From the NCBI GenBank assembly GCA_009377445.1, contig WHUA01000001.1, positions 840,759 to 902,724 on the forward strand: a stretch of DNA of 61,966 nucleotides, given 5' to 3'. The stretch is from Alphaproteobacteria bacterium. Its GTDB lineage: Bacteria; Pseudomonadota; Alphaproteobacteria; UBA8366. Below, in pieces: positions 1-9,680 of the stretch. Below the pieces are notes generated by a model, which had not been told where the DNA came from, made no database searches, and saw nothing but the letters and a program-made list of their open reading frames with translations. The first letter of the stretch is position 1. Each line of letters begins with the position of its first letter. Made by a program: the position numbers and the translations under genes.

Positions 1-125
1 GCTTGAAGCATGGCGTCGGCCGCCGGACCAGGAATTGCCGCTTCGGGAGGCGAGACCGTCGTCACCCGGAGTGCGGTAGCATGAGCAAAGCGACCCAACA
101 TGCGGAGAAGAAGGGCTCTTACCCC

Positions 126-1064
126 ATGACCAATTTTGCACTCATCGGTGCTGCCGGCTATATCGCGCCCCGTCATATGAAAGCCATGTGCGCCGTGGGC
201 GGCATTCTGAAGGCTGCGGTCGATCCCAATGATTCCGTCGGCATCATGGACAGCCATTTTCCCGATGCCCACTTCTTCACCGAATTCGAGCGCTTCGACC
301 GCCATATCGATAGGCTGCGCCGCAGCGGTGAGCGCATCGACTATGTCAGCATCTGCTCGCCCAACTACCTGCACGATGCCCATGTGCGCTTTGCCCTGCG
401 CTCGGACAGCGACGCTATCTGCGAGAAGCCGCTGGCGCTTAATCCGTGGAACGTCGACGGCCTCGCCGAGATCGAGGCCAGCACCGGGCGCCGGATCAAC
501 ACCATCCTTCAATTGCGCCTTCATCCCGCGATCATCGCGCTCAAGCAGAAGGTGGAGATGCCCAATCAGCGCCACTCGGTGGATCTCTCCTATGTCACCT
601 CGCGCGGGCGCTGGTACCACCAGTCCTGGAAGGGCGACGACAAGAAATCTGGCGGCGTTGGCACCAATATCGGGGTACATTTCTTCGACATGCTGAGCTT
701 CGTTTTCGGTGCCGTCACCGATAGCGCGCTGCATCTCAGAAACGAGCGCCAGATGGCCGGCTTTATGCAGTGCGAGAAGGCCGATATCCGCTGGTTTCTC
801 TCCGTCGACCGCAACGACCTGCCCGCAGGGCTTGCCAATGGCCAATCGACCTATCGCGCGGTCACCGTCGATGGCGAGAATGTGGAATTTTCCGGCGGTT
901 TCACCGATCTTCACACCGCGAGCTACCAGACGATCCTCGCCGGCAACGGCTTCGGTCTCGACGATGTGCGCCCGTCGATCGAGATGGTGTCGGCCATGCG
1001 CACGGCCGATCTCGAACCGGGCCGCGGCGAGCAGCACCCGATGATGCGGCAGGCCGGCAAATGA
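126..1064 (+). CDS. wbpB: Gfo/Idh/MocA-family UDP-sugar 3-dehydrogenase (WbpB/WlbA-like)
   Basis: Predicted to oxidise C3 of UDP-N-acetylglucosaminuronic acid, the second step to UDP-2,3-diacetamido-2,3-dideoxy-uronic acids. The 312-residue protein has a Rossmann nucleotide-binding start (GAAGYIA, residues 8-14) and the EKPLAL motif of the family at 100-105, and matches the length of WbpB (about 316). The start at 126 follows a GAAGAAGGG-type ribosome site; an in-frame ATG at position 3 gives an arginine-rich leader with no family character. Its stop overlaps the next start by ATGA, so it is probably translationally coupled to the acetyltransferase and aminotransferase of the same pathway. 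The family is clear; the exact substrate is inferred from the wbpB-D-E order. Confidence 0.88.
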   Translation: MTNFALIGAAGYIAPRHMKAMCAVGGILKAAVDPNDSVGIMDSHFPDAHFFTEFERFDRHIDRLRRSGERIDYVSICSPNYLHDAHVRFALRSDSDAICEKPLALNPWNVDGLAEIEASTGRRINTILQLRLHPAIIALKQKVEMPNQRHSVDLSYVTSRGRWYHQSWKGDDKKSGGVGTNIGVHFFDMLSFVFGAVTDSALHLRNERQMAGFMQCEKADIRWFLSVDRNDLPAGLANGQSTYRAVTVDGENVEFSGGFTDLHTASYQTILAGNGFGLDDVRPSIEMVSAMRTADLEPGRGEQHPMMRQAGK

Positions 1065-1642
1065 GCGCCGGGGGCTTGCCGGAAGCCAGTATCCACCCCA
1101 CCGCGATTGTCGATGACGGCGCCCGCATTGGTCCCGGCAGCCGCATCTGGCACTGGGTTCACGTTTGCGGCGGCGCCGTTATTGGTGAGAATTGTTCGCT
1201 AGGGCAGAACGTGTTCATCGGAAACAGGGTAATCCTTGGCAACAATGTCAAGGTCCAGAACAGTGTATCCGTTTACGATGACATTACCTTGGAAGACGGC
1301 GTGTTCTGTGGCCCGTCCTGCGTGTTCACCAACGTCATCAACCCACGCGCCGAAATCGAACGCAAGAGTGAATACAAGCCCACCATCGTTGAGCGGGGTG
1401 CGACAATTGGCGCCAATGCAACAATTGTCTGCGGACACAGGTTGGGCGCCTATTGCTTTATCGCGGCGGGTGCTGTCGTAACCAAAGATGTTCCCGCCTT
1501 TGCTCTCATGGCAGGGGTGCCCGCCGGACGGATCGGCTGGATGAGCAAGGCCGGTGCGCGGTTAGGTGAAGATCTGAGATGCAGTATAGACGGTTCGCGC
1601 TATCGGCTTGTCGGGCCGGATCAACTGGAAGAAGCCCAATGA
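1061..1642 (+). CDS. wbpD: UDP-3-amino-sugar N-acetyltransferase, left-handed beta-helix (WbpD/WlbB-like)
   Basis: A 193-residue hexapeptide-repeat acyltransferase. Repeats such as [18 protein letters not shown] and GANATI run through residues 20-150, which predicts a trimeric left-handed beta-helix using acetyl-CoA. In the wbp pathway this enzyme acetylates the 3-amino group made by WbpE. The start at 1061 overlaps the upstream stop (ATGA); the open frame runs further upstream, but that part reads as a shadow of the dehydrogenase gene. The end overlaps wbpE by the same ATGA arrangement. Base composition is visibly more AT-rich from about 1190 onward than in the flanking catabolic genes, as is common in transferred O-antigen loci. 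Confidence 0.87.
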   Translation: MSAGGLPEASIHPTAIVDDGARIGPGSRIWHWVHVCGGAVIGENCSLGQNVFIGNRVILGNNVKVQNSVSVYDDITLEDGVFCGPSCVFTNVINPRAEIERKSEYKPTIVERGATIGANATIVCGHRLGAYCFIAAGAVVTKDVPAFALMAGVPAGRIGWMSKAGARLGEDLRCSIDGSRYRLVGPDQLEEAQ

Positions 1643-2787
1643 ACACCATTGCTTTCATCGATCTGGCGGCTCAGCAAGCCAGAATACGAGATCGGATCGA
1701 CCGCGCCGTCGCCGGGGTGCTTGCTCACGGCAACTATATCCTGGGCCCAGAAGTGGAAGAGCTCGAAACCCGGTTGGCGGATTTTTGCGGCGCTAAACAC
1801 TGCATTACATGCGCCAATGGGACAGATGCGCTTCAGCTCGTATTGATGGCGGAGGGTGTGGGGCCCGGAGACGCCGTATTCGTGCCCGCCTTCACCTTCG
1901 TAGCGACAGCCGAGATTGTGCCACTGGCAGGCGCCACGCCATTCTTTGTCGATGTGCGTGAACGTGATTTCAACATGGACCCTGCCAGTCTCGAGGCAGG
2001 CATCGCCGAAGCCGAGCGCCTCGGTCTCAGGCCGCGCGTCGTTGTCCCCGTTGATCTATTCGGCCACCCGGCGGATTACGACGGCATCAATGCGATTGCG
2101 GCTCGCTATGGCATGACTGTCGTGGCTGATGCGGCGCAGGGATTTGGCGCCCGTTACAAGCATCGCCGTGTCGGCGCCTTGGCCAGCTACACGACAACGA
2201 GTTTTTTCCCCGCAAAGCCTCTTGGATGCTACGGAGATGGCGGCGCGATCTTCACCGACGATCCGGAACAGGCAGCATTGCTTCGTTCCTTGCGCTTTCA
2301 TGGCAAGGGCTCAGATAAGTACGATAACATACGTGTCGGTCTGAATTCGCGATTGGATACGATCCAGGCGGCGATACTGATCGAAAAGCTTGCAATTTTT
2401 GAAGACGAGCTGGCTGCTCGGCAGCAAGTTGCGAACCGCTATGCTGCGGCCCTCGACAATATATTCACCGTACCTCGTGTAGCGAAAGACTGTACCTCTG
2501 CCTGGGCTCAGTACACCATTGTCGCCCAGAATCGAGAGGCGCTGGCTGCAGCTTGCAAGGCGCAAGGCGTACCTACGGCGATATATTATCCGATCCCGCT
2601 GAACCGTCAGACCGGATATAAAAAGTATCCGGCTGCACCGGGCGGCACACCCAATTCAGAGCATCTCGCGGCCCATGTTCTCAGCCTGCCGATGCACCCC
2701 TATTTGGACGCGGATACTCAGGGCCGGGTCATCGAAGCCCTCCGCAACGGCATCGGCCAGACGACGGCTGGCGTGGCTGGCGCATGA
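1639..2787 (+). CDS. wbpE: DegT/DnrJ/EryC1 aminotransferase (WbpE-like)
   Basis: PLP-dependent sugar aminotransferase of 382 residues that would transaminate the 3-keto-uronic acid produced by WbpB. The Schiff-base lysine is K193 in the [14 protein letters not shown] context; the cofactor-binding GTDAL (61-65) and VVADAAQ with Asp164 are present. A run of aromatic and glycine residues near 245-260 ([14 protein letters not shown]) is typical of the family. It starts within an ATGA overlap with wbpD and ends in an ATGA overlap with the ABC permease gene, so pathway and exporter share one operon. Confidence is high for family and good for role. Confidence 0.9.
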   Translation: MNTIAFIDLAAQQARIRDRIDRAVAGVLAHGNYILGPEVEELETRLADFCGAKHCITCANGTDALQLVLMAEGVGPGDAVFVPAFTFVATAEIVPLAGATPFFVDVRERDFNMDPASLEAGIAEAERLGLRPRVVVPVDLFGHPADYDGINAIAARYGMTVVADAAQGFGARYKHRRVGALASYTTTSFFPAKPLGCYGDGGAIFTDDPEQAALLRSLRFHGKGSDKYDNIRVGLNSRLDTIQAAILIEKLAIFEDELAARQQVANRYAAALDNIFTVPRVAKDCTSAWAQYTIVAQNREALAAACKAQGVPTAIYYPIPLNRQTGYKKYPAAPGGTPNSEHLAAHVLSLPMHPYLDADTQGRVIEALRNGIGQTTAGVAGA

Positions 2788-3593
2788 ATACTGCTCTCCC
2801 GGCTTTTGTCGATCCATTGCGGCTGATCTGGAGCCGCCGTTCCATGCTCATCCGGACAGTGCGCATTGCATTGCGCCAGCGCTATGCCGGAACTGCTTTC
2901 GGCCTGGCTTGGCTGGTGTTCGGGCCGATGCTGCTTCTGGCGATATACAGCGCTGTCTATCTTGTGGTCTTTCGGATACGGCCGGCGAACATGGAGGCAG
3001 GCGTTTACGTTCTCTACATCTTCTCAGGCCTGGTGCCCCTGATCAATTTCAGCCAGGGACTGACACAGGGCGCAATTTCTCTCGCTGCGGATCGAAGCGT
3101 GCTTTTGAGTACCGTGTTCCCGCCCGAATTGGTTCCAATGCGCGAGGTTCTGAGCTCGCTTATCACCACCTCCATTGCCATTGCCCTGATACTGACCGGT
3201 GGATTGTTCATGGGGAAGGCTTCATGGACCTGGCTTTTGGTGCCGGTTGTGTTGATCCTGCTCATGATGTTTCTTGCCGGCCTGACCTGGATTCTCTCAT
3301 TGGCCAACCTTGTTCTGAAAGATATTCAGCAAGCTCTGACGTACGTAACAATCATACTCCTGGTCGCCAGCCCGATCGCTTACACGCCGGACATGCTGCC
3401 GGATGCCTTGCGGCTGCTGCTCTACTTCAATCCGTTGGCCTATTTCATCGTCTCTTTGCAGAGCCTGATCGTTCTCGGCGCCTTGCCTGAGTGGCCCATT
3501 ATCCTCGGCATGGTCCTGTTCAGCGTCGCCAGCCTGTTGCTGGGCGCTTACGTGTTCAGCCGCGCCAAGACGGTGTTCTTCGACTATGCCTGA
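2784..3593 (+). CDS. wzm: ABC-2 type polysaccharide export permease (Wzm-like)
   Basis: Integral membrane protein of 269 residues with about six hydrophobic segments (roughly 35-60, 68-90, 115-140, 150-178, 180-200, 230-255) after a cytoplasmic N-terminus containing the LRQRYAGTAFGLAW stretch typical of O-antigen exporter permeases. It should pair with the ATPase encoded next, whose start lies inside its last codons (8-base overlap). The role inferred is export of a finished lipid-linked glycan across the inner membrane, which implies an ABC-dependent rather than Wzy-dependent pathway; no Wzx or Wzy candidate was seen in the window. Confidence 0.88.
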   Translation: MNTALPAFVDPLRLIWSRRSMLIRTVRIALRQRYAGTAFGLAWLVFGPMLLLAIYSAVYLVVFRIRPANMEAGVYVLYIFSGLVPLINFSQGLTQGAISLAADRSVLLSTVFPPELVPMREVLSSLITTSIAIALILTGGLFMGKASWTWLLVPVVLILLMMFLAGLTWILSLANLVLKDIQQALTYVTIILLVASPIAYTPDMLPDALRLLLYFNPLAYFIVSLQSLIVLGALPEWPIILGMVLFSVASLLLGAYVFSRAKTVFFDYA

Positions 3594-4944
3594 CCATTCC
3601 GCAAAGCCCGCCATTCGCCTTTCGGGCATTCACAAGGATTATCGCCTTTACGACAGCCTGTCGGAACAGGCGCTGGATGTACTGGGATTCTCAAGGATTA
3701 GATTTTGGCGGCAGGCGCATTACAAAACCTTCAAGGCGCTCGACGGTATCGACCTGGAAATCAAGCGCGGTGAGCGGGTCGGCATTGTCGGCCGCAACGG
3801 GGCCGGCAAGACCACCTTGCTGAAGCTCATGACCGGTAATTTTGCCCCGACCGCAGGCACAATCGAAATTGACGGCGCGGTACAGGCGCTGATGCAGACG
3901 GGGCTGGGCTTTCATGGCGAGTTCACCGGCATGGAGAACATCCGTGCGTCCCTGGTCTACAACGGCCTCACCGACGACGCTCTGGAGGAAGCGGTTGCTG
4001 ACATCGTGGACTTCTGCGAGCTCGGTGATTTCATCGACCAGCCGGTCAAAACGTACTCGCTCGGCATGCGCGCGCGCCTGCAGTTCGCCGCAGCGACCGC
4101 GATCAAGCCGGACATCGTGATCATCGACGAGGTGTTGGGGGCAGGGGATGCGTATTTCGCAGGAAAATCCGTCGAACGGATCAAGCGCCTGACGCACGAA
4201 GACGCCACCCTGCTGATCGTTTCGCACTCGATGGCGCAAATCTTGCAATTCTCGACCCGTGCGGTCTGGCTTGACGGCGGGCACATCGTCTCGGCCGGCA
4301 AGCCGCTCGACATCGTCAACCAATACGAGGAGTTCATCTACCGATTGGAGCAGGATCGCGTGGTGCCGGGCGAAAGCGCCGGCTCGGGGAAGCTGAAGGA
4401 AGTACCAAGGTGGATACTCGAGAAAACGGGTACTGGTGAAGGCACCGGAGCCGACTGGGGTGGAGATGGGCCGCTGCACATCGACAGCCTGAGTGTTGTC
4501 GATGACAACGGGAGCCCGGTCGACACGATCAATACCGGGCAGCCTTTCGGCTTCGTCGCCACGATCAGTTCGGAACGAAGCGGTAGTTTTCCCTGTTCGT
4601 GTTTGTTCGTCATGTACGACGACAGCGGTGACGTCGTCACTCGCATTGTCGAACCGGAACGGAGCTACGCATTCGACGGTGCCCACCATCGGATTGTTGC
4701 GTGGGTCAGCGACAATCCCATAGGTCAGGGAAAATACATTCTGTCGGCCGGTTTGTATCACGACTACGACCCTGCACTGCCGACGCGGGGCCACCGTTAC
4801 CACATCCTGTCCCGCGGCTATCAGTTCCGCGTCAAATCTGCCCGACGAGACAACAGCCGGATCGTATTGACGCCCGACTGGACCTGGCAAACGGACGAGC
4901 CGGATACGATCGAAAACGCATTCCAGGCAAAGACCAACGGCTGA
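3586..4944 (+). CDS. wzt: Polysaccharide export ATPase with C-terminal glycan-binding domain (Wzt-like)
   Basis: A 452-residue ABC ATPase. Walker A (GRNGAGKT) lies at 69-76, the signature in the variant form YSLGMRA at 157-163, Walker B (IVIIDE) at 177-182 and the switch histidine at 214. Beyond about residue 270 an extra domain of some 170 residues, rich in beta-prone segments, matches the Wzt C-terminal carbohydrate-binding module that recognises the terminal modification of the O-chain before export. That module implies a chain cap, and the methyltransferases and sulfotransferase downstream are candidates for adding it. A cap-specific Wzt is an inference, not shown by the sequence alone. 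Confidence 0.88.
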   Translation: MPDHSAKPAIRLSGIHKDYRLYDSLSEQALDVLGFSRIRFWRQAHYKTFKALDGIDLEIKRGERVGIVGRNGAGKTTLLKLMTGNFAPTAGTIEIDGAVQALMQTGLGFHGEFTGMENIRASLVYNGLTDDALEEAVADIVDFCELGDFIDQPVKTYSLGMRARLQFAAATAIKPDIVIIDEVLGAGDAYFAGKSVERIKRLTHEDATLLIVSHSMAQILQFSTRAVWLDGGHIVSAGKPLDIVNQYEEFIYRLEQDRVVPGESAGSGKLKEVPRWILEKTGTGEGTGADWGGDGPLHIDSLSVVDDNGSPVDTINTGQPFGFVATISSERSGSFPCSCLFVMYDDSGDVVTRIVEPERSYAFDGAHHRIVAWVSDNPIGQGKYILSAGLYHDYDPALPTRGHRYHILSRGYQFRVKSARRDNSRIVLTPDWTWQTDEPDTIENAFQAKTNG

Positions 4945-4952
4945 ACCTCCTC

Positions 4953-5861
4953 ATGCAGATTTGCCCCAATTGCCTGACGGCCTCGTTAACGACCGAGTTT
5001 CGGCGTTGCGCATCCTGCGAGTGGCAGGCGCGCGAGTTGAATGGTGTGCGTGATTTTCTCAGCAATTCTCAACGTGAAGACAGGACGCTCCAGGACTATA
5101 CGGCGAACTATGAGGAACTCGCGAAGAAGAACATCGTCGAAAGCAATATCGATCGCACGTTTTTGTCGCGGCAGGCGACGAATCTTGCGGCCTATGTCGG
5201 CGACGTATCCGGTGCTTCCATATGCGAGATCGGAATCGGACAGGGCTTCCTGTGTGACGCGTTGCTGCGCAATGGTGCCGACCGGATCGTGGCGGTCGAC
5301 GTCGCAATATCCTATCTCGCGCGCTTCATCGATACGCCGAAAGTCGAGCCCTATCTTGCAAACGCGGAATCGCTTCCCTTCGAGAACGAGTTCGACCTCA
5401 TCGTGTCGACCGATGTCATGGAACACGTTCTCAATGTCGGTTCGTACCTGTACTGCATCAACCGGGCATTGGTGATGGGCGGGCGCGCCGCGATCCGGGT
5501 TCCCTACCGGGAAGGCCTGCTCAACTACTCTCCGCATCGCGGATATGGCCATCAATTCGGCCACCTCAGAAGCTTCAACGAAGACATCCTGCGAATCTAC
5601 TTCGAGCAGGCGGGATTTCGCATCACCGCGTCTCATCTGGACGGTTATTCGCCCTACATGCCGCGCGATTGGGTGATGAAATCGACGGTCGGACGACTGC
5701 TGATCACGGCGCTTCACAAGTATGTCGATCGCAACCTGAGTCATTGGTCCGACGTTATCGACCTGCCGAAGCCAATCGTGCGCGCGCTGCTGCGGCCGGT
5801 CGAGATCGTCACGGTTGTGGAGAAGGTCGCCGATGTCGGCGATGCGCGGACGAGTGCCTGA
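4953..5861 (+). CDS. Class I SAM-dependent methyltransferase with N-terminal Cys pairs
   Basis: A 302-residue protein. The N-terminus has CPNC at 4-7 and a second CASC about 15 residues later, suggesting a small zinc ribbon as in several sugar methyltransferases. A Rossmann SAM site follows (ICEIGIGQG, near 90) with the acidic DLIVSTDVMEH segment near 150. The chosen start at 4953 precedes the Cys motif; the frame is open further upstream but there overlaps wzt. Its place right after wzt is typical for chain-terminating methyltransferases of ABC-type O-antigens. The acceptor atom and sugar cannot be told from sequence. Confidence 0.75.
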   Translation: MQICPNCLTASLTTEFRRCASCEWQARELNGVRDFLSNSQREDRTLQDYTANYEELAKKNIVESNIDRTFLSRQATNLAAYVGDVSGASICEIGIGQGFLCDALLRNGADRIVAVDVAISYLARFIDTPKVEPYLANAESLPFENEFDLIVSTDVMEHVLNVGSYLYCINRALVMGGRAAIRVPYREGLLNYSPHRGYGHQFGHLRSFNEDILRIYFEQAGFRITASHLDGYSPYMPRDWVMKSTVGRLLITALHKYVDRNLSHWSDVIDLPKPIVRALLRPVEIVTVVEKVADVGDARTSA

Positions 5862-5874
5862 AGATACCGCTCCC

Positions 5875-6819
5875 ATGAATGGAGTAGATCAGGCCGAAGC
5901 GACGCTTCTGCAGTCACTCGTTGCCACGCAGGACGCCTCGCCGGCGACGATCTTCATTCTCGGCGCGCCGCGCACCGGCAGCACGCTTCTGTATCAGGCG
6001 CTGTGCAGCCGGTTTTCGTTGCCGTACATAGCCAACCTCACCAATGACCATTTCGCGCGGACTCCGGCCGTCGGGCTTGCCATCCAGAAGGCGGTGCCTG
6101 TGCGGATTCGCTACGCCAGCCAGTACGGCAAGACCGACGGACCATTTCAGCCATCGGAGGGCTCGGCGGTGATGACGCGCTGGTTTGGCGGCGGGCATCC
6201 CTCCGCGCTGGTCAGCGCGCGCATTCTTGAGGGGATGGAGCCGCACTTTCTGGCGACGCTCACCGCAGCCGAGGCTCTATTCGGCGCGCCGCTGGTGATC
6301 AAAAATGCCTGGAACTGCTTCCGGGTGCGCTATCTGGCCAAGGCGCTGCCTTCCGCCCGCTTCATCTGGATCAGGCGCGATGCGGCGGACGCAGCGAAAT
6401 CGGACCTGGCGGCGCGCTACCGCACGAAGGGGTCAGCCCGCGAGTGGAATTCCGCCACGCCCGGGAACATCGAGGAGCTGCGGCGAATACCCCCGGCGGC
6501 GCAAGTCGTGGAGAACCAGCACGAGTTCAACATCGCCGTTGCGGGCGGGCTGAACCACCATGCCGAGGGGCGGTGGCGGGAGGTTTGGTACGAGGACTTC
6601 TGCGGCGATCCCGACACTGTCCTGGCCGATCTGGGTGCTTTTCTGGAACGGCCGACCGTCCAGGGCGCCTCCGCCGTCGAGATCGGCCGCGCCGGCGACG
6701 TCGACCTGCCGGCGGAGGACGGAGAAGCCATCGACCGCTATCTGGCGGAGCACGCAGAACGCTTTTCCGCCGACAGGCATCCGGGAAGAATGCGAGCTGA
6801 AGGCAAATGGAACTCCTGA
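5875..6819 (+). CDS. PAPS-dependent sulfotransferase family protein
   Basis: A 314-residue protein with the 5'-phosphosulfate loop GAPRTGST at 30-37 and a 3'-phosphate-binding segment of the form FIWIRRDAADAAKSDL around 160-175, as in bacterial sulfotransferases. It probably transfers sulfate from PAPS to a hydroxyl of the surface glycan. The start at 5875 lies 13 bases after the previous stop; an in-frame ATG at 5815 would overlap the methyltransferase. The end overlaps the next gene by 13 bases. A sulfated O-chain is an inference from context; the family also acts on lipids and small molecules. Confidence 0.78.
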   Translation: MNGVDQAEATLLQSLVATQDASPATIFILGAPRTGSTLLYQALCSRFSLPYIANLTNDHFARTPAVGLAIQKAVPVRIRYASQYGKTDGPFQPSEGSAVMTRWFGGGHPSALVSARILEGMEPHFLATLTAAEALFGAPLVIKNAWNCFRVRYLAKALPSARFIWIRRDAADAAKSDLAARYRTKGSAREWNSATPGNIEELRRIPPAAQVVENQHEFNIAVAGGLNHHAEGRWREVWYEDFCGDPDTVLADLGAFLERPTVQGASAVEIGRAGDVDLPAEDGEAIDRYLAEHAERFSADRHPGRMRAEGKWNS

Positions 6820-7505
6820 CTGAGGATGCCGTCGCGCGATTCCTCGTCGACGATCCCATCGGCGCGTTGATGGATGCATGCAGCGACGAGGGCGAAGAGG
6901 CGCTGGTCTGCCAGCGCTGGCTGCGTGACAGCGCACCGAAACGGCTGATCTTCGATCACATGTACGGCGACCTTCTCCGCCGCGACAAGGGGCGCCGAGT
7001 CCTCGACGTTGGCGGCGGGGTGACTTGCCTGACCCGTGTGCTCGCGGCGCGGCACTGCTACGAACTGATCGATCTGATGGCCCACGTCGACGAGCCCGAG
7101 GTCGAACGCGCCCGGGCGCAGGCGGATCGCCCGTATATTCACATCGTCGACTGGTACGAGTTCGCGCCCGAGGGCCACTACGACGTAGTCATCGCCAACG
7201 ATCTATTTCCAAACGTGGATCAGCGGCTCGCTATGTTCCTCGACAAGATGCTCCCGATCTCACGCGAGGTGCGGCTATCGCTCACCTATTACCCGCAGGG
7301 CCGATTCTACATGACGCGGCGCGAGGATGGGGACGAGATTTTTTGCATGTTGGCCTGGGACGGCGCCATGACCGCGCGCGTCTTAGGCCGGTACGTGGAC
7401 CGGGTCGTGGAGCCGGACCTCGGCCTGTTGACGGCGGAAACCCGATCGGTCTACCCCAACGGCCGCCAGGTCTGCCTGGCAGTCCTCAAGGGTGACCGTG
7501 ACTGA
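6807..7505 (+). CDS. Putative SAM-dependent methyltransferase
   Basis: A 232-residue protein with a glycine-rich SAM loop (RVLDVGGGVT, near 65-74) and a later acidic strand (YDVVIANDLFPNVDQ, near 125-140). These fit a class I methyltransferase fold, although the sequence between them is less typical than in the neighbours. It starts inside the sulfotransferase gene and ends inside the SGNH hydrolase gene, so the three are likely translated as a coupled set. The substrate is unknown; a sugar hydroxyl or a carried lipid-linked glycan is plausible from context. Confidence 0.6.
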   Translation: MELLTEDAVARFLVDDPIGALMDACSDEGEEALVCQRWLRDSAPKRLIFDHMYGDLLRRDKGRRVLDVGGGVTCLTRVLAARHCYELIDLMAHVDEPEVERARAQADRPYIHIVDWYEFAPEGHYDVVIANDLFPNVDQRLAMFLDKMLPISREVRLSLTYYPQGRFYMTRREDGDEIFCMLAWDGAMTARVLGRYVDRVVEPDLGLLTAETRSVYPNGRQVCLAVLKGDRD

Positions 7506-8220
7506 AGCTTCGGGGCAGGCGATTGAAACAATGACGGATATGAACCATCACGGCCCGCTGCGCATGACTTTTTTTGGCGATTCGATCTGCGTTGGCCAGG
7601 GGGTGTCGATCTACAACGGATGGGTGACCCGGGTTGCCGGCCGCCTGGAACGGATCGCCGAAGACCGCAACCGCGAGATCGTTGTCACCAACGCCTCGGT
7701 GAATGGCAACACCACCCGCCAGGCGCTGGAGCGAATGCCCTACGACGTTCAGTCGCATGGGGTAGACGTCCTCATTGTCCAGTTTGGCATGAACGACTGC
7801 AACTACTGGCAGACGGACAGGGGCCTGCCGCGCGTGAGTCCGGCCGGCTTCGCCGCCAACCTGGCAGAGATCATCGACCGTGGCCGTGCCTTCGGAGCCA
7901 ATTGGATCTTCCTGCACAACAACCACCCGACGACCCGCGACCGCGAGCTGTTTCCGGGTGCGCCGAAGACGTATGAAGAAAGCAATCGCGAGTACAACGC
8001 GATTGTCCGCCGGGTCGCTGCAGAGGCGGCCGACGACGTCGTGTTCATCGACATCGAGGCATCTTTTAAAGACATTGCAGGCGACGACCGCGAAAGGCTT
8101 GCGAGTCTCCTGCTGGCCGACGGTCTGCATCTGAGTCGCAAGGGGCATGACGTCTATTTCGACGTCATCGCGGACAAGATCGAACGATGCGCCATCAAGA
8201 CGCTCGACGCAGCGGTGTGA
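7492..8220 (+). CDS. SGNH/GDSL-family hydrolase or acyltransferase-like esterase
   Basis: A 242-residue protein beginning at a GTG (7492) that overlaps the previous gene; in-frame ATG codons at 7531 and 7540 are alternatives. SGNH blocks are all visible: FFGDS with Ser31, the glycine of block II in NASVNGNTT, FGMND in block III, and DGLHLSRKGH in block V carrying the catalytic Asp-His pair. No signal peptide is seen, so it probably acts in the cytoplasm, for example removing or rearranging acetyl groups on sugar intermediates. The link to the glycan is by position only. Confidence 0.75.
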   Translation: MTVTEASGQAIETMTDMNHHGPLRMTFFGDSICVGQGVSIYNGWVTRVAGRLERIAEDRNREIVVTNASVNGNTTRQALERMPYDVQSHGVDVLIVQFGMNDCNYWQTDRGLPRVSPAGFAANLAEIIDRGRAFGANWIFLHNNHPTTRDRELFPGAPKTYEESNREYNAIVRRVAAEAADDVVFIDIEASFKDIAGDDRERLASLLLADGLHLSRKGHDVYFDVIADKIERCAIKTLDAAV

Positions 8221-9680
8221 TGCCGGAATCCGAACCGGTACGCTACGAAGATCGGGCAATGGACGGGGCGACCGCCCACGGCCCGATCATCGGGACCGTC
8301 GACGAAGCCGCCGCCCTGCTGCGGCCCACCGACCCGCGTCTGCGCATCCTGATGCTGGCGGACGATGCGCACCCCGCCGACGCCGTGCGCGACCACATCC
8401 GCTCTATCAAGCAACACTCCCGTCACCGGGTGACAGTCGTCAATCCGATCTGTTACCGCAAGGGGTGGGTGATCGGATCGCTCGACTACGACGTCATCCT
8501 GATCCATTACTCGATCTGCATTCTATTCGACTACTACCTGCCGGCGGCGATCGCCGCGGCGGTACAGGGCTTCCCCGGGCCGAAGATCCAGATTATCCAG
8601 GACGAGTGTCGCTGGGTCGACCGGATGACCCGGCGAATGGCTGGGCTCGGCATCGATGCCGTCTTCTCTTCGCTGACGCCGGAGAACATCCGCCGCACCT
8701 ATCACCACGAACACGTGGCAGGCCTCCGGTTCGTTTCGGGCCTGCCGGGCTATATCTCAAACCGCCTGCGCGAGGTGGATACGCCGCCGCTCGCGGGCCG
8801 ACCATTCGACCTCGTCTATCGCGGACGGCCGCTGCCGATCTGGCTTGGCCGGTTCGGTCAGGAGAAGGCCGGCATCGGCTTGCAGGCGGTACGCATGGCC
8901 GAACATTACGGCCTCAACGTGGATTGCGACACGCGCGAGGAAGCGCGGGTTTATGGCGCGAAATGGAACGACCTCCTGACCCGGGGCCGCGCGGCGCTGG
9001 CGACAGAAGGCGGCGCCACGGTCTTCGATTTCGACGGGACGATCGAGGAGAGTGTCAACGAATACCGGCGTCGGCACCCCAGAGCCGGCGACGACGAAAT
9101 CTGGGATGCGGTGGTCAGGCCGCATGAAGGCAATGTCGTCCACAAGACGATTACCCCGCGCGTCTTCGAGGCGATCATGTGTCGCACGGCGCTGGTGATG
9201 TATCCGGGCGACTATCGCGGCGTCCTGCAACCCTGGGAGCACTACATCCCGCTGGAGCGCGACGGGTCGAACGAAGCCAAGGTCGTAAAGTGGCTGAAGG
9301 ACGACTCATACCTCGCGCAGTTGACGGAGCGCGCCTACCGGCGCGTCGCCGACGATCCCGCGCTGCAGTTTGCGAACTATGTCCAGGCATTGGACTCGGT
9401 CGCCAACCGCGTCCTCGCGGAGCGTGAACCCTCTTCGATGGGCCGCGGGACGCTCTGGACGCGGCTGGCGGGGTTTCCTTCGGTTCGCGACTGTTTGTCG
9501 GGCGTGGAGTGCCGGCTGAGCGACCTCGAGAACGTACATACCCCGTCAGGCAAAGCGTTCAGCGATTTCAAAGGTTCGCGGATCGGACGGCGGATAAAGC
9601 AAGCGCACGCGATATTGGCCATACTTTTTTCGGGCCGAATCCCAACATCATCAACCCGTTCCGAGACGCCCAAGGAATGA
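8220..9680 (+). CDS. Putative glycosyltransferase of a three-member local family (member 1)
   Basis: A 486-residue protein; ATG 8220 overlaps the upstream stop as TGATG. It is related to the next gene: both carry an FGQEK...IG block, a YG-x-KW block and an ATEGGA / GTESGA block, then a C-terminal region with an HYIPLERD / HYVALKRD motif. The arrangement (variable N-half, glycine- and acid-rich C-half with a conserved Glu near the putative donor site) is like CgeB-type GT-B glycosyltransferases, but I do not recognise a named family with certainty. No membrane segment or signal is visible. Its position in the O-antigen locus supports a transferase role. Confidence 0.5.
   Translation: MPESEPVRYEDRAMDGATAHGPIIGTVDEAAALLRPTDPRLRILMLADDAHPADAVRDHIRSIKQHSRHRVTVVNPICYRKGWVIGSLDYDVILIHYSICILFDYYLPAAIAAAVQGFPGPKIQIIQDECRWVDRMTRRMAGLGIDAVFSSLTPENIRRTYHHEHVAGLRFVSGLPGYISNRLREVDTPPLAGRPFDLVYRGRPLPIWLGRFGQEKAGIGLQAVRMAEHYGLNVDCDTREEARVYGAKWNDLLTRGRAALATEGGATVFDFDGTIEESVNEYRRRHPRAGDDEIWDAVVRPHEGNVVHKTITPRVFEAIMCRTALVMYPGDYRGVLQPWEHYIPLERDGSNEAKVVKWLKDDSYLAQLTERAYRRVADDPALQFANYVQALDSVANRVLAEREPSSMGRGTLWTRLAGFPSVRDCLSGVECRLSDLENVHTPSGKAFSDFKGSRIGRRIKQAHAILAILFSGRIPTSSTRSETPKE

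Noticed and set aside
2..79. Possible 3' end of an upstream gene (open frame to TAG at 77-79)
   Set aside because: Only 25 codons with no recognisable motif; cannot be distinguished from chance in GC-rich sequence.
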